Source: Fibrivirga algicola
GTDB lineage: Bacteria; Bacteroidota; Bacteroidia; Cytophagales; Spirosomataceae
DNA length: 64,000 nucleotides
Direction of reading: 5' to 3'
NCBI RefSeq assembly: GCF_011742925.1
Contig: NZ_WAEL01000003.1
Location: forward strand, 620,001-684,000
Made by a program: the position numbers and the translations under genes. Shown piece after piece: positions 17,529 through 25,705 of this stretch (position 1 is its first letter; each line of letters opens with the position of its first letter). The notes under the pieces were generated by a model that was not told the DNA's origin, did not search any database, and saw only the letters and a program-made list of their open reading frames with translations.

Positions 17529-18449
17529 ATGCTCGATCTTGTTATCACGGCCCGGTCTGCGTCTATCGGTAATGGTTTCAATGTGAACCGGATTCTACCG
17601 TACCGACTTCGGCGGATGCTGGGGCCCTTTATTTTCATGGATCACGCCGGCCCCGTCAGCAAAACACCCGCCGAACTGGTGCAGATGGATGTGTTGCCGC
17701 ACCCGCACATTGGCCTCTCTACGGTGAGCTATCTCTTCGACGGCCAGGTAACACACCGCGATAGCCTGGGCGTGCAGCAGATCATTCGACCGGGCGAGGT
17801 GAACTGGATGACGGCAGGGCGCGGGATTGCCCACTCCGAACGGTTCGAAGACCCGACCCTGCTGGCGGCGACGGCCTTCGAAATGGTACAAACCTGGGTA
17901 GCCCTGCCCGAATCGGCCGAAGAAAACGCACCGACATTTACCAACTACCAACCCGACGCGCTGCCCATTTTCACGGACACGGGTGTCTGGATGCGGCTGA
18001 TTGCGGGTGATGCTTACGGTCTGACCAACAGCGTGGCTACCCATTCACCGCTATTCTACGCCCATGTGGTACTGGAAGCCGGCGCCCGCTTTGGCCCGCC
18101 AACGGGTTTCCCCGAGCGGGGGGCGTACATTGCCAAAGGCAGCGTGGAGGTGAACGGGCACACCTATGGCGCGGGCCAGTTGCTGGTGTTCAGCAACGGC
18201 ATCGACCCGGTGCTGATCGCCAAAGAGCCCAGCACGCTCATGTTGCTGGGCGGTGAACCGCTGGGCGAACGCTTCATCTGGTGGAACTTCGTATCGTCGA
18301 GCCGCGAGCGCATCGAGCAGGCTAAAGCCGACTGGCAGGCGGGTCGTATTCCCTTGCCGCCCAACGACAACGCCGAATTTGTCCCCCTCCCGCCCGACGA
18401 CAATTCCCGCCCCGCCAGCTCGAATCCCCAGCCACAGGCGTTGTCGTAG
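17529..18449 (+). CDS. pirin family protein
   Basis: A 306-residue bicupin of the pirin family. The N-terminal cupin carries H-P-H-I-G-L-S-T-V-S-Y-L-F (His 58 and 60), T-H-R-D-S-L-G and A-G-R-G-I-A-H-S-E-R-F, which hold the iron-binding His/Glu positions. The C-terminal pirin domain contains G-G-E-P-L-G-E-R-F-I-W-W-N-F-V-S-S-S. Pirins include quercetinases and redox regulators; which applies here is unknown. The last 35 residues are Pro/Asp-rich (L-P-P-N-D-N-A and L-P-P-D-D-N-S repeats), an extension beyond the core fold. A stem-loop follows at 18492-18538. Confidence 0.92.
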   Translation: MLDLVITARSASIGNGFNVNRILPYRLRRMLGPFIFMDHAGPVSKTPAELVQMDVLPHPHIGLSTVSYLFDGQVTHRDSLGVQQIIRPGEVNWMTAGRGIAHSERFEDPTLLAATAFEMVQTWVALPESAEENAPTFTNYQPDALPIFTDTGVWMRLIAGDAYGLTNSVATHSPLFYAHVVLEAGARFGPPTGFPERGAYIAKGSVEVNGHTYGAGQLLVFSNGIDPVLIAKEPSTLMLLGGEPLGERFIWWNFVSSSRERIEQAKADWQAGRIPLPPNDNAEFVPLPPDDNSRPASSNPQPQALS

Positions 18450-18491
18450 GTAATTACCTATCATCCATATCGTATCGTGGATGAACGGACA

Positions 18492-18538
18492 CGTTGTGTC
18501 TTATCCGCAGTGAGTGGCAATGCGGTTAAGACACAACG
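18492..18538 (+). terminator. stem-loop downstream of pirin
   Basis: A 12-bp perfect outer stem (18492-18503 with 18527-18538, CGTTGTGTCTTA and its complement) continues after one mismatch into CCGCA/TGCGG. There is no T tract, so its role as terminator is likely from position only. The rest of 18450-18796 holds no recognisable gene. Confidence 0.6.
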
Positions 18539-18796
18539 CATCCCAATTGAATTGCCATCCTGACAACATCAGGCAACTTGATGCAGGAACGTTGCTCTGA
18601 TCTTTCGTAGAAAGCAATCTGGCCCGGGTGTAGCCAATACTTAATAGAAGGTATGATTTAGGCCAGAGCAGTGCGCCGGTGCGGCCCTATCAACAGGTAT
18701 CACTCGCCATGAGCGAGCGACCGACAGACTGGTCATTATGCAGTGCAGTCACTACTTGACGAGCTAAAAACGACGCAGAGCCTGCTAATCACAAGC

Positions 18797-19315
18797 TTAA
18801 TCATCCATGTCCTCGGCGGGGGGCAGTGCCAGTTCGTGTAGCGGCTGGTTGAGCCAACTGGCCAGCACCTCCACAATGATGCCGTGGTCTTCGCGCATGG
18901 GTACGCCCGAAATGGTGATGGCACCGATACAGGCTGAGCCGCGAAGCCGGATTGGAAAACCACCGCCAGCGGCTGCATGGTCGCGCAAGGCTAGTCCCGC
19001 CTGGTCGGTCAATGTCGTCTGCTTTTTCTTCAGTCGCAGTCGAACGGCATATGAGCTTTGCTGGAACCGCTCCACCACATTTCGTTTCCGTCGAATCCAG
19101 TCGATGTTGTCGGGTGTGGTGCCGGGCATGGCGTAGAAAAACAGCGGATGGCCAAACAGCTGAATCTCAATGGCCACGGCTTTATCCCGTGCCTCTACGG
19201 CTTCTTTCAGCAACGTACCCAGCTGCCAGGCGGTATCGGCGTTGAAGGAATCAAACTGAAGCTGTTCTTCCTGAAGCGCCAGCAGCGCCAGATCGGTATC
19301 GATTGTTTCGTTCAT
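18797..19315 (-). CDS. UPF0303 / haem-degrading-domain (GlcG/HbpS-like) protein, second copy
   Basis: A 172-residue paralogue of the protein at 10550-11044, clearly homologous along its length: G-H-P-L-F-F-Y-A-M-P-G-T-T-P-D-N-I-D-W-I, R-R-K-R-N-V-V and G-G-G-F-P-I-R-L-R-G. The C-terminus is slightly longer and acidic (P-P-A-E-D-M-D-D). It is a single gene with no obvious operon partner. The function of the family is not settled. Confidence 0.85.
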   Translation of the reverse strand: MNETIDTDLALLALQEEQLQFDSFNADTAWQLGTLLKEAVEARDKAVAIEIQLFGHPLFFYAMPGTTPDNIDWIRRKRNVVERFQQSSYAVRLRLKKKQTTLTDQAGLALRDHAAAGGGFPIRLRGSACIGAITISGVPMREDHGIIVEVLASWLNQPLHELALPPAEDMDD

Positions 19316-19441
19316 AGAGCAACCCTATATAAGAGCGGGAGTTAACGTTCCCGGATGGCAAAGCCGACAAAAGTTCCTTTTTACCATGTTGTATGAGAAG
19401 GGGCATAGCGATTGCTTTCGCTTGATGCTTCGCTTACCTCA

Positions 19442-20920
19442 TCAGGAAACTTTGCGCTGGAACGTCAGTACGCCATCGGCGATGCGGCCGAAGCGGGTAG
19501 CCAGCATGTCGGCGAGGTAGTTCTGGTATACGCGCCAGGGTCGTTTAGCCCCTTGCTTGGGTAGCACGCTGGCGGCCCGTTGTATGTAGCTGGAGTTCAG
19601 GTTCAGAAACGGCTCTTCCGACACCATAGCCTGTTTGGCCGGTTTCACCACGTCATACTGATGACGATCCATGTAATTCAGCAGCTTGCAGATGTAATTG
19701 GCAGTCAGGTCTACTTTCAAGGTCCACGACGCGTTGGTATAGCCGAAGGCATAGGCCAGGTTAGGTACGTCGCTGACCATCATGCCTTTGTAGATCATGG
19801 CATCCTGCGGCTGCATGAGTTGTTCGTTCACCTTGATTTGGGTTCCGCCCATGAGCCGGATCGTCAGGCCGGTCGCCAGCACGATGATGTCTGCTTCCAG
19901 CACCTCTCCCGATGCAAGGACAATGCCTGTTTCGGTAAACTGCCTGATCTCATCGGTCACCACCGATGCTTTTCCATTGCTGATACTCGTGAACAGGTCG
20001 CCGTCGGGCACCACACAGAGCCGTTGATCCCAGGGGTTATAAGTCGGGTTGAAGTGTTTGTCGACCGGGAAGCCGGGGGGTAGCTGTCGGGCAGCGGCTT
20101 TCATGATGAGCGACTTGGCCTGGCGGGGAAACTGCTTCGCCAGCGCAAACGAGGCCATGCTCATGGTCAGATTCATCCAGCGCGTGAAGCGGTAGGCCCA
20201 TTGGTTAGGTAGTATTTTCTTCAGGGCCGCGAACACGCCGTTGCGGTTAGGCAGATTCATCACGTAGGTGGGCGACCGTTGCAGCATGGTCACGTGGGCA
20301 GCGCCACGGTCGGCCATAGCTGGCACCAGCGTAACAGCCGTGGCTCCACTGCCAACCACAACTACTTTTTTACCCCGATAATCGAGGTCGTCGGGCCAAA
20401 ACTGCGGAATAACCAGCGGACCATTGAAGCGTTCTTCGCCGGGAAAATGCGGCCGATGAGCCTGCTCATAACTGTAGTAGCCGCTACAAACGCTCAGAAA
20501 CCGGCATTGAATTTCAGCGTTTTCGCCTTTATGCTGCACTAATACTGTCCAGAGCCGGTCCTTGTCCGACCAATTGGCTTCAAGCACGTGATGACCGAAC
20601 CGGATATGCTTGTCGATCCCGTTTTCAGTCACGGTTTCGGTCAGGTACGTTAGAATGGTCGCTCCATCCGACAGCGACTGTGGATTCTGCCAGGGTTTGA
20701 ACCGGTATCCAAATGTAAACATGTCGGAGTCGGAGCGGATACCGGGGTAGCGAAACAGCGACCAGGTACCCCCTATCGTTTCCCGGCCTTCAAGAATGGC
20801 AAACTGCTTAGTCGGACATTTCTTCTGCAACCAGTAAGCTACGCCAATACCAGAAATGCCCGCCCCAATAATGAGCACATCGAGCGGAGAGTGATCGGGG
20901 AGTGATGATACAGCGGCCAT
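19442..20920 (-). CDS. flavin-containing monooxygenase (Baeyer-Villiger/EthA-like)
   Basis: A 492-residue FAD/NADPH-dependent monooxygenase. The FAD-binding motif I-I-G-A-G-I-S-G-I-G lies at residues 16-25, followed by G-G-T-W; the NADPH-binding motif V-V-V-G-S-G-A-T-A-V is near residue 188. Overall it resembles EthA-type Baeyer-Villiger monooxygenases (P-Q-F-W-P-D-D-L-D-Y). The family fingerprint F-x-G-x-x-x-H-x-x-x-W-P reads F-N-G-P-L-V-I-P-Q-F-W-P, so the conserved His is Ile (ATT codon). Substrate and reaction type are therefore uncertain. It is a stand-alone gene. Confidence 0.87.
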   Translation of the reverse strand: MAAVSSLPDHSPLDVLIIGAGISGIGVAYWLQKKCPTKQFAILEGRETIGGTWSLFRYPGIRSDSDMFTFGYRFKPWQNPQSLSDGATILTYLTETVTENGIDKHIRFGHHVLEANWSDKDRLWTVLVQHKGENAEIQCRFLSVCSGYYSYEQAHRPHFPGEERFNGPLVIPQFWPDDLDYRGKKVVVVGSGATAVTLVPAMADRGAAHVTMLQRSPTYVMNLPNRNGVFAALKKILPNQWAYRFTRWMNLTMSMASFALAKQFPRQAKSLIMKAAARQLPPGFPVDKHFNPTYNPWDQRLCVVPDGDLFTSISNGKASVVTDEIRQFTETGIVLASGEVLEADIIVLATGLTIRLMGGTQIKVNEQLMQPQDAMIYKGMMVSDVPNLAYAFGYTNASWTLKVDLTANYICKLLNYMDRHQYDVVKPAKQAMVSEEPFLNLNSSYIQRAASVLPKQGAKRPWRVYQNYLADMLATRFGRIADGVLTFQRKVS

Positions 20921-21059
20921 GAAACGGAGGGTTTATCAATGGGCACAAAGCTAGGCCATGTACCACTCTGATGCGTCACCAAACCGCCGTTGATTTAGCA
21001 AAAGCGCATAAGGCGATTTGTCTAGTTAAGGCGTATATTCAGCCTTGCAAAACAGACCG

Positions 21060-21761
21060 ATGAGCAGCCGCGTAGCTTACAATACAGACTTTGTAGAATT
21101 CACAAAGAGCGTAGCCTGGTTTACCAAATCTTCTGACAAACCAGAGTTTCTACGTGCTGAAGTCGAATTTCCGCTAACCGAGCGGTTTAAACATACGTTT
21201 CCGGTACTTTCTTCACTCATCAAGAAAGCCAGATTAGTAAACCTGACCATAAATAGCCAACCATACAGATTATTTTCCTGGACAAACAAGTACGAAGTGA
21301 GTTGTGGCTGGCTAACTAAAATTGAGGCATTATCTGACCACCCCTACGACCTTATCGATGAACACAAACTTCTGTTAAGCGAAATTGGCGGAATTCAGGA
21401 ATCATACAATCAACCAGAGCCTAGCCTATGTAACAATCAGAATTTCCTGTTTATCGAATCTCAATGTACTAAAGGCCTTAGTGGATGGGAAGCCTATTAT
21501 AGAGAGATGTGTGCAGAATCTGGCTATCCAGAAATTAATTATAGCGAACTCATATGTTTTGTTCAGGAAGTTAATGGCAACCTTACACTATACGATCCTG
21601 ACACAAAGAAGGTGACGCTATTTGCCCCCGACCATTGTTTCGACAATGTTGAATTTATGAAAAATCAACCGGAGTACACGTTTCATACAATAAACGGCAT
21701 AACCACTTTCACAGACTACGTAGAGGCGTTAGCCGAAGAGTGGATAAACGAGATAAACTAA
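21060..21761 (+). CDS. protein of unknown function in an AT-rich island
   Basis: A 233-residue cytosolic protein. I prefer ATG 21060 over the upstream TTG 21045. There is no signal peptide or membrane segment. The sequence is acidic with a C-terminal part rich in aromatic and acidic residues (L-Y-D-P-D-T-K-K-V-T-L-F-A-P-D-H, ending D-Y-V-E-A-L-A-E-E-W-I). This loosely recalls SUKH-type immunity proteins, but that is a guess. Codon use is visibly AT-richer than the flanking genes, suggesting recent acquisition. Confidence 0.65.
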   Translation: MSSRVAYNTDFVEFTKSVAWFTKSSDKPEFLRAEVEFPLTERFKHTFPVLSSLIKKARLVNLTINSQPYRLFSWTNKYEVSCGWLTKIEALSDHPYDLIDEHKLLLSEIGGIQESYNQPEPSLCNNQNFLFIESQCTKGLSGWEAYYREMCAESGYPEINYSELICFVQEVNGNLTLYDPDTKKVTLFAPDHCFDNVEFMKNQPEYTFHTINGITTFTDYVEALAEEWINEIN

Positions 21762-21824
21762 TCTATTTAAAATCCACATACGCATTAGGTCGTCTATAAC
21801 CCGTATCAAATACTCACAGCTCAA

Positions 21825-22346
21825 ATGAAATCAATCGCTTTTCTGGTATTATTTTTCACTGCCACAGCAGCTTTAGGTCAGCACTCAATGGTCGATACAT
21901 TAATCAACCTTCAGGCATTGAAACTTAAGACAATTCCAGATTCCGTATTCAGTAAGTTAGAAACGCGTAGTTTGAATCTCGGCCCTGGAAACGTAGTTAT
22001 CTACCCACCATTAAGTGCAGTTGCCGACAGCGCAAATGAGTTAAAAGAGCTTCCAGAAAAGATAGCTAAGCTAACAAAATTAAGAAGCCTTTATCTTTCG
22101 TTTAACCAGCTAAAATCGTTACCTGTTTCCATTACCCGACTTAACGATCTAGCCATCTTAGATATATCATTCAATGAAGAACTGGATATAGCAAAAGAAA
22201 TAGACAAATTAAAGCGACTACCAAGTCTTAGAGCCCTTTATATGATTGGCACTAAAAACGTATTGACTAATATCGATTTTATAAAGAAGTCGCTCAGACC
22301 TGAAGTAGAGGTGATTGCGTCACTCGATGAGTTAATGCAAAAGTGA
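21825..22346 (+). CDS. secreted leucine-rich-repeat protein
   Basis: A 173-residue protein with signal peptide M-K-S-I-A-F-L-V-L-F-F-T-A-T-A-A-L-G-Q and about four leucine-rich repeats: L-K-E-L-P-E-K-I-A-K-L-T-K-L-R-S-L-Y-L-S, then L-K-S-L-P-V-S-I-T-R-L-N-D-L-A-I-L-D-I-S. Such repeats mediate protein binding; no catalytic domain is present. It follows the unknown gene by 63 bases on the same strand and shares its AT-rich composition, so both may have arrived together. Confidence 0.8.
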   Translation: MKSIAFLVLFFTATAALGQHSMVDTLINLQALKLKTIPDSVFSKLETRSLNLGPGNVVIYPPLSAVADSANELKELPEKIAKLTKLRSLYLSFNQLKSLPVSITRLNDLAILDISFNEELDIAKEIDKLKRLPSLRALYMIGTKNVLTNIDFIKKSLRPEVEVIASLDELMQK

Positions 22347-22383
22347 TGGTTAGCACTGAGTCCAACACCCACCAACAGCAGGT

Positions 22384-23496
22384 CTACTTCAAAAATCGGT
22401 GCAACTCGCTACCAGCCAGCAGGAACGCGCCGACGCCGAAATTGGTGGTAGAGTTGGCATTCACGACCTGACCGGGAATGGCTTTTTCGCCGATGGGCTG
22501 CACGTAGCCGATTTTTCCACTGGGTTGTAAGGCTACTGTCGACAGGTACGTCCAGCCTTTCAGGGCGGCGGGCAGGTACGTTCGCTTCTTCAGATAACCG
22601 TTGTTAATGCCCCACAGCAGGCCGTAGGTGAAGAACGCGGTGCCGCTGGTTTCGGGGCCGGGCGCAAATGCCGGGTCAAGGAGGCTGCGGGTCCAGTAGC
22701 CATCGGGTTGTTGCGCGATGATGATGGCGTCGGCCATGCGTTTGTATTTTTCGATGTACTCAGCCCGGTGCGGGTCGTTTTTCGGCAGATCGTTCAGCAC
22801 TTTCGCCAGTCCGGCGAATACCCAGCCATCGCCGCGTGACCAGAAATCTTTACCCCCGTTGCCGCTTTTGTGCTTCGGGTAAACATATTTGGCGTCGCGA
22901 TAATACAGCCCGGTTTCCTGGTCGTACATGATGCTGTTGGCGTAGGTAAAGTACTCGTGCAACTTGTCGAGGTACTGTTTGTTGCCGGTCAGTTTGTAGA
23001 GCTTGGTCATCACCGGCATCACCATGTACAGCCCGTCGGCCCACCACCAATAGTCGTTTTTTGGCGTGCTCATCTGATATTCCATCACCTCGCGGGCGCG
23101 GGCAATTTTTATCGGGTCAGGACTGAGATTATACAGGTCGATGTAAGTCTGGAAGCAGATCTGATAATCGCCGAAGAGAACGTACTCATTGGTTTCGCCG
23201 TAGCTGTATTTCCATTTCGTTTTATCGGTCTCTTTGGCCCCCATCCACTGGTTATGCTCGGCCCAGGCTTCGGAATAGCGGCGGTAGGCGTCGTTTTTGG
23301 TCAGGAAATATAACTCCATGTTGCCGGTATGGTAAGCGGCATTGTCCCAAAACGCGCGGCCGTGGGTTGGGTACGTTGCCTGCCAGTAGTCGTTGGCTTT
23401 CTGAACGGCGCTGAGCACGTCGGCTGCCGCCGGTTTCTTCTGTGCAACAAGCGCGGTGCTGATCAGGAGGAAGAGAAGGGTAGTATGTAGTTTCAT
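22384..23496 (-). CDS. glycoside hydrolase family 105 (unsaturated uronyl hydrolase-like), secreted
   Basis: A 370-residue exported enzyme with signal peptide M-K-L-H-T-T-L-L-F-L-L-I-S-T-A-L-V-A-Q. The (alpha/alpha)6-barrel signatures of GH88/GH105 are present: W-W-W-A-D-G-L-Y-M-V-M-P, F-W-S-R-G-D-G-W-V-F-A-G-L-A and P-E-T-S-G-T-A-F-F-T-Y-G-L-L-W-G. The Asp in W-A-D-G-L is the usual catalytic acid. GH105 enzymes remove unsaturated uronic acid from oligosaccharides made by lyases; some act on rhamnogalacturonan, others on arabinogalactan side chains. It is the last gene of the utilisation locus. Confidence 0.88.
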   Translation of the reverse strand: MKLHTTLLFLLISTALVAQKKPAAADVLSAVQKANDYWQATYPTHGRAFWDNAAYHTGNMELYFLTKNDAYRRYSEAWAEHNQWMGAKETDKTKWKYSYGETNEYVLFGDYQICFQTYIDLYNLSPDPIKIARAREVMEYQMSTPKNDYWWWADGLYMVMPVMTKLYKLTGNKQYLDKLHEYFTYANSIMYDQETGLYYRDAKYVYPKHKSGNGGKDFWSRGDGWVFAGLAKVLNDLPKNDPHRAEYIEKYKRMADAIIIAQQPDGYWTRSLLDPAFAPGPETSGTAFFTYGLLWGINNGYLKKRTYLPAALKGWTYLSTVALQPSGKIGYVQPIGEKAIPGQVVNANSTTNFGVGAFLLAGSELHRFLK

Positions 23497-23542
23497 GGGT
23501 TAGAGGCGGGTTACTGCGTTGTAGGTGGCTTTTTTGCTCTAG

Positions 23543-23607
23543 GCCCTTCGACTAGGCGTCCCCGACAGGCTCAGGGTGAGATTGTCGGGGACGCCTAGTC
23601 GAAGGGC
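23543..23607. repeat. perfect 25-bp palindrome between GH43 and GH105 genes
   Basis: Arms 23543-23567 and 23583-23607 are perfect reverse complements with a 15-base loop containing GGCTCAGGGTGAG. It occupies the short gap between two cotranscribed hydrolase genes and would form a strong RNA hairpin upstream of GH105. The phrase ACAGGCTCAGG also occurs at 36738-36748. Confidence 0.9.
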
Positions 23608-23654
23608 ACGTAGCGCGAAGCAATACAGTATTGCGCGAAAGCAACGCATAACTT

Positions 23655-24647
23655 CTACTTTTTCCAGAAGGCCAGATTCCACTCGTCCACCCAGTCAACA
23701 ACGGGCTGGTTGTTTTCGAATTTGATCGGGAGCCATAAGTAGCGGCTGTCTTTCAGGTCTTTCGGATTCCAGCGGTCGGCCATGAAAATGAAAGCGTCTT
23801 TCTTGCCCGGCACCGGTAAAATATAGGTCGACTGCCCGTCGAAGGTTTTGTCGGCCATCGGCCCGCGCATGGGGTCACCCACCAGTTTCCAGGGTCCGAA
23901 TAGCGACGTGGCTACGTGCAGACTGGCCTGATTGGGCGCCCAGCCCGTGCAGCCGCTTGTGATGAGGTAGTATTGCTTGTCTTTCTTAAATATGGCCGGT
24001 GCCTCGCGGTGATTGCTGAACAGGAGCGTATCCTCCGTGGTAGCGCCGAGGTAATCGTCGGTTAGTTTAGTGATGCGCAGGTCGTAGTTTTCACGGGCCG
24101 AGTAAATGTGGTAGGCAGAACCGTCGTCATCGACGTACAAGGTCATGTCGCGCGACATGTGGCCGTTGGGCCGGAAACTGTTCAGGTACGTGTATGGACC
24201 GGTCACCTTGTCGCTGACGGCCACGCCGGCACGAGCCGCCTTATAGCCCTGACGGGGTAGTTCGAGGTGAAACCACATGACGTACTTTTTCGTCTTCGGA
24301 TTGTAGATCACCTTGGGCCGCTCCATCAGACCACCCACGGCAATCTCGCTCTGCGGATCGGTCGATTTGGCGAGCGCCATGCCCTCGGCTTTCCAGTTGT
24401 GTAGGTCTTTCGATGAATACACCGAAATGCCCTGCGAGGCCGACTGGCCCCGGTTTTCGCCAAACCAGTAATACGTGCCTTTGTCGAACAGTAGCCCGCC
24501 ACCGTGGGCGTTGATGAGTTCGCCTTTATCATCGTACCAGCGTTCGCCGGGTCTGAATGAAGTCGTCGGTTTCATTTCCGGCGCTTGTGCCACACAGACA
24601 TTCGCCCAGATGACCAGTGCCGCCAGGATGCATTGAATACGTTTCAT
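23655..24647 (-). CDS. glycoside hydrolase family 43 (exo-beta-1,3-galactanase-like subfamily), secreted
   Basis: A 330-residue exported enzyme. I use ATG 24647 because it gives the signal peptide M-K-R-I-Q-C-I-L-A-A-L-V-I-W-A-N-V-C-V-A-Q; an upstream start would add 16 unlikely residues. The five-blade propeller features I-N-A-H-G-G-G-L-L-F, Y-Y-W-F-G-E-N, S-R-D-M-T-L-Y-V-D-D-D-G-S-A and H-R-E-A-P-A-I-F match GH43 subfamilies around exo-beta-1,3-galactanase (24/34). Which subfamily is uncertain. The gene lies between GH16 and GH105 in the locus. Confidence 0.82.
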   Translation of the reverse strand: MKRIQCILAALVIWANVCVAQAPEMKPTTSFRPGERWYDDKGELINAHGGGLLFDKGTYYWFGENRGQSASQGISVYSSKDLHNWKAEGMALAKSTDPQSEIAVGGLMERPKVIYNPKTKKYVMWFHLELPRQGYKAARAGVAVSDKVTGPYTYLNSFRPNGHMSRDMTLYVDDDGSAYHIYSARENYDLRITKLTDDYLGATTEDTLLFSNHREAPAIFKKDKQYYLITSGCTGWAPNQASLHVATSLFGPWKLVGDPMRGPMADKTFDGQSTYILPVPGKKDAFIFMADRWNPKDLKDSRYLWLPIKFENNQPVVDWVDEWNLAFWKK

Positions 24648-24713
24648 AAACGTGGATGTTTGATGGTTTTCAGGTTGATGACGCGTGGCAAGCAATAACG
24701 CAACGTACCCAGC

Positions 24714-25532
24714 TTACTTCTGATACACGCGGACGTAGTCTACTTCGAAGCGATTGGGGAATTTAGTGGTTGATACGTCGCCACCATTCTGCCCCCCCAT
24801 AGCCAGATTCAGCAGTATATAATGCGGTTGCCGGAATGGGTTTTTCCCCGATCCGTCTCCGTTTATAGTTTCGGTGAGCAGTACTTCATTTAGCAACTGA
24901 TCGTCTACGTATAAACGGATGGCCGTTTGGTCCCAATCCATGCGCCAAACGTGAAATTTGGTCGACCAGGCCGGGTCGTTGAACGACGCCATTGGCTTTT
25001 TAGTAGTGCTCCACTTCGCCGTGTACTTTTTCGACGTACCCCAGGCGACGTTTGCCAGCAGCATGCTCCTGTAATATTCCATGATATCGATCTCGCCGTT
25101 GGAAGGCCACTCACCCGCTACGCCGAGCGTCCAGAAGGCGGGCCACAGGCCGGGTCTGGTATCAATGCGGGCCCGCATCTCGAAGCGGCCATACTGCCAA
25201 CTGTGCAGCCCATTCGTTTGCAGGCTCGACGCTGAATACTCGATGGTCGGGCGGTTGGTTTTCCAGTTTCGGCTATCGGGCTGGTAGTTCGGATTGGGGC
25301 GATTCTCTTTTCGGCCTTCAATGATCAACAAGCCGTTTTCGCAGCGAGCGTTGTCGGGCTGATACCATTGCAGTTCATTGTTCCGGACAAACCCCCGCTC
25401 GAACGTCCAGTTCTTCGGATCGGGCGGCCCGTCCGTATTGAACTCATCGGACCAGACCAGTTTCCAGTCGGTTGCCTGACTGTAGCCGATCTGGCTCAAC
25501 AGCAAGAAAGTGAATAAGAATAGCCGTTTCAC
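24714..25532 (-). CDS. glycoside hydrolase family 16, secreted
   Basis: A 272-residue exported endo-hydrolase with signal peptide M-K-R-L-F-L-F-T-F-L-L-L-S-Q-I-G-Y-S-Q. The GH16 catalytic motif E-I-D-I-M-E is present in W-P-S-N-G-E-I-D-I-M-E-Y-Y, with the first Glu as nucleophile and the second as acid/base. Flanking R-F-E-M-R-A-R and P-G-L-W-P-A-F-W-T-L are typical of the laminarinase/beta-1,3-galactanase branch. It would cut an internal beta-1,3 or beta-1,4 backbone; the exact polymer is not readable. It begins the enzyme part of the operon, after a long palindrome. Confidence 0.9.
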   Translation of the reverse strand: MKRLFLFTFLLLSQIGYSQATDWKLVWSDEFNTDGPPDPKNWTFERGFVRNNELQWYQPDNARCENGLLIIEGRKENRPNPNYQPDSRNWKTNRPTIEYSASSLQTNGLHSWQYGRFEMRARIDTRPGLWPAFWTLGVAGEWPSNGEIDIMEYYRSMLLANVAWGTSKKYTAKWSTTKKPMASFNDPAWSTKFHVWRMDWDQTAIRLYVDDQLLNEVLLTETINGDGSGKNPFRQPHYILLNLAMGGQNGGDVSTTKFPNRFEVDYVRVYQK

Positions 25533-25585
25533 GAGGATTCAGTAATGGGGTTTCAGGGATGTAAGCTGTTTGTTGCTTGGGTTTA

Positions 25586-25691
25586 CCCCCAACCCGCAAC
25601 GGCGGACCGCCCTGAAGGGGGCTAAAGCTCCGCGACTTAGCAAGCAGCGCAGTAGCCCCCTTCAGGGCGGTCCGCCGTTGCGGGTTGGGGG
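25586..25691. repeat. perfect 39-bp palindrome between SusD and GH16 genes
   Basis: Arms 25586-25624 and 25653-25691 are perfect reverse complements, with a 28-base loop. This is the longest palindrome in the window and fills the gap between the transport genes and the enzyme genes. A hairpin this strong in the transcript would be expected to reduce or process the downstream message. Without a T tract it is not a classical terminator. It could also be a non-autonomous mobile palindrome. Confidence 0.92.
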
Positions 25692-25705
25692 CAAGGGGGC
25701 AACAA

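Noticed and set aside
17266-17586. A 106-codon plus-strand frame before the pirin gene
   Set aside because: Its sequence shows no known features, it overlaps the pirin start in another frame, and no ribosome-binding context supports it.
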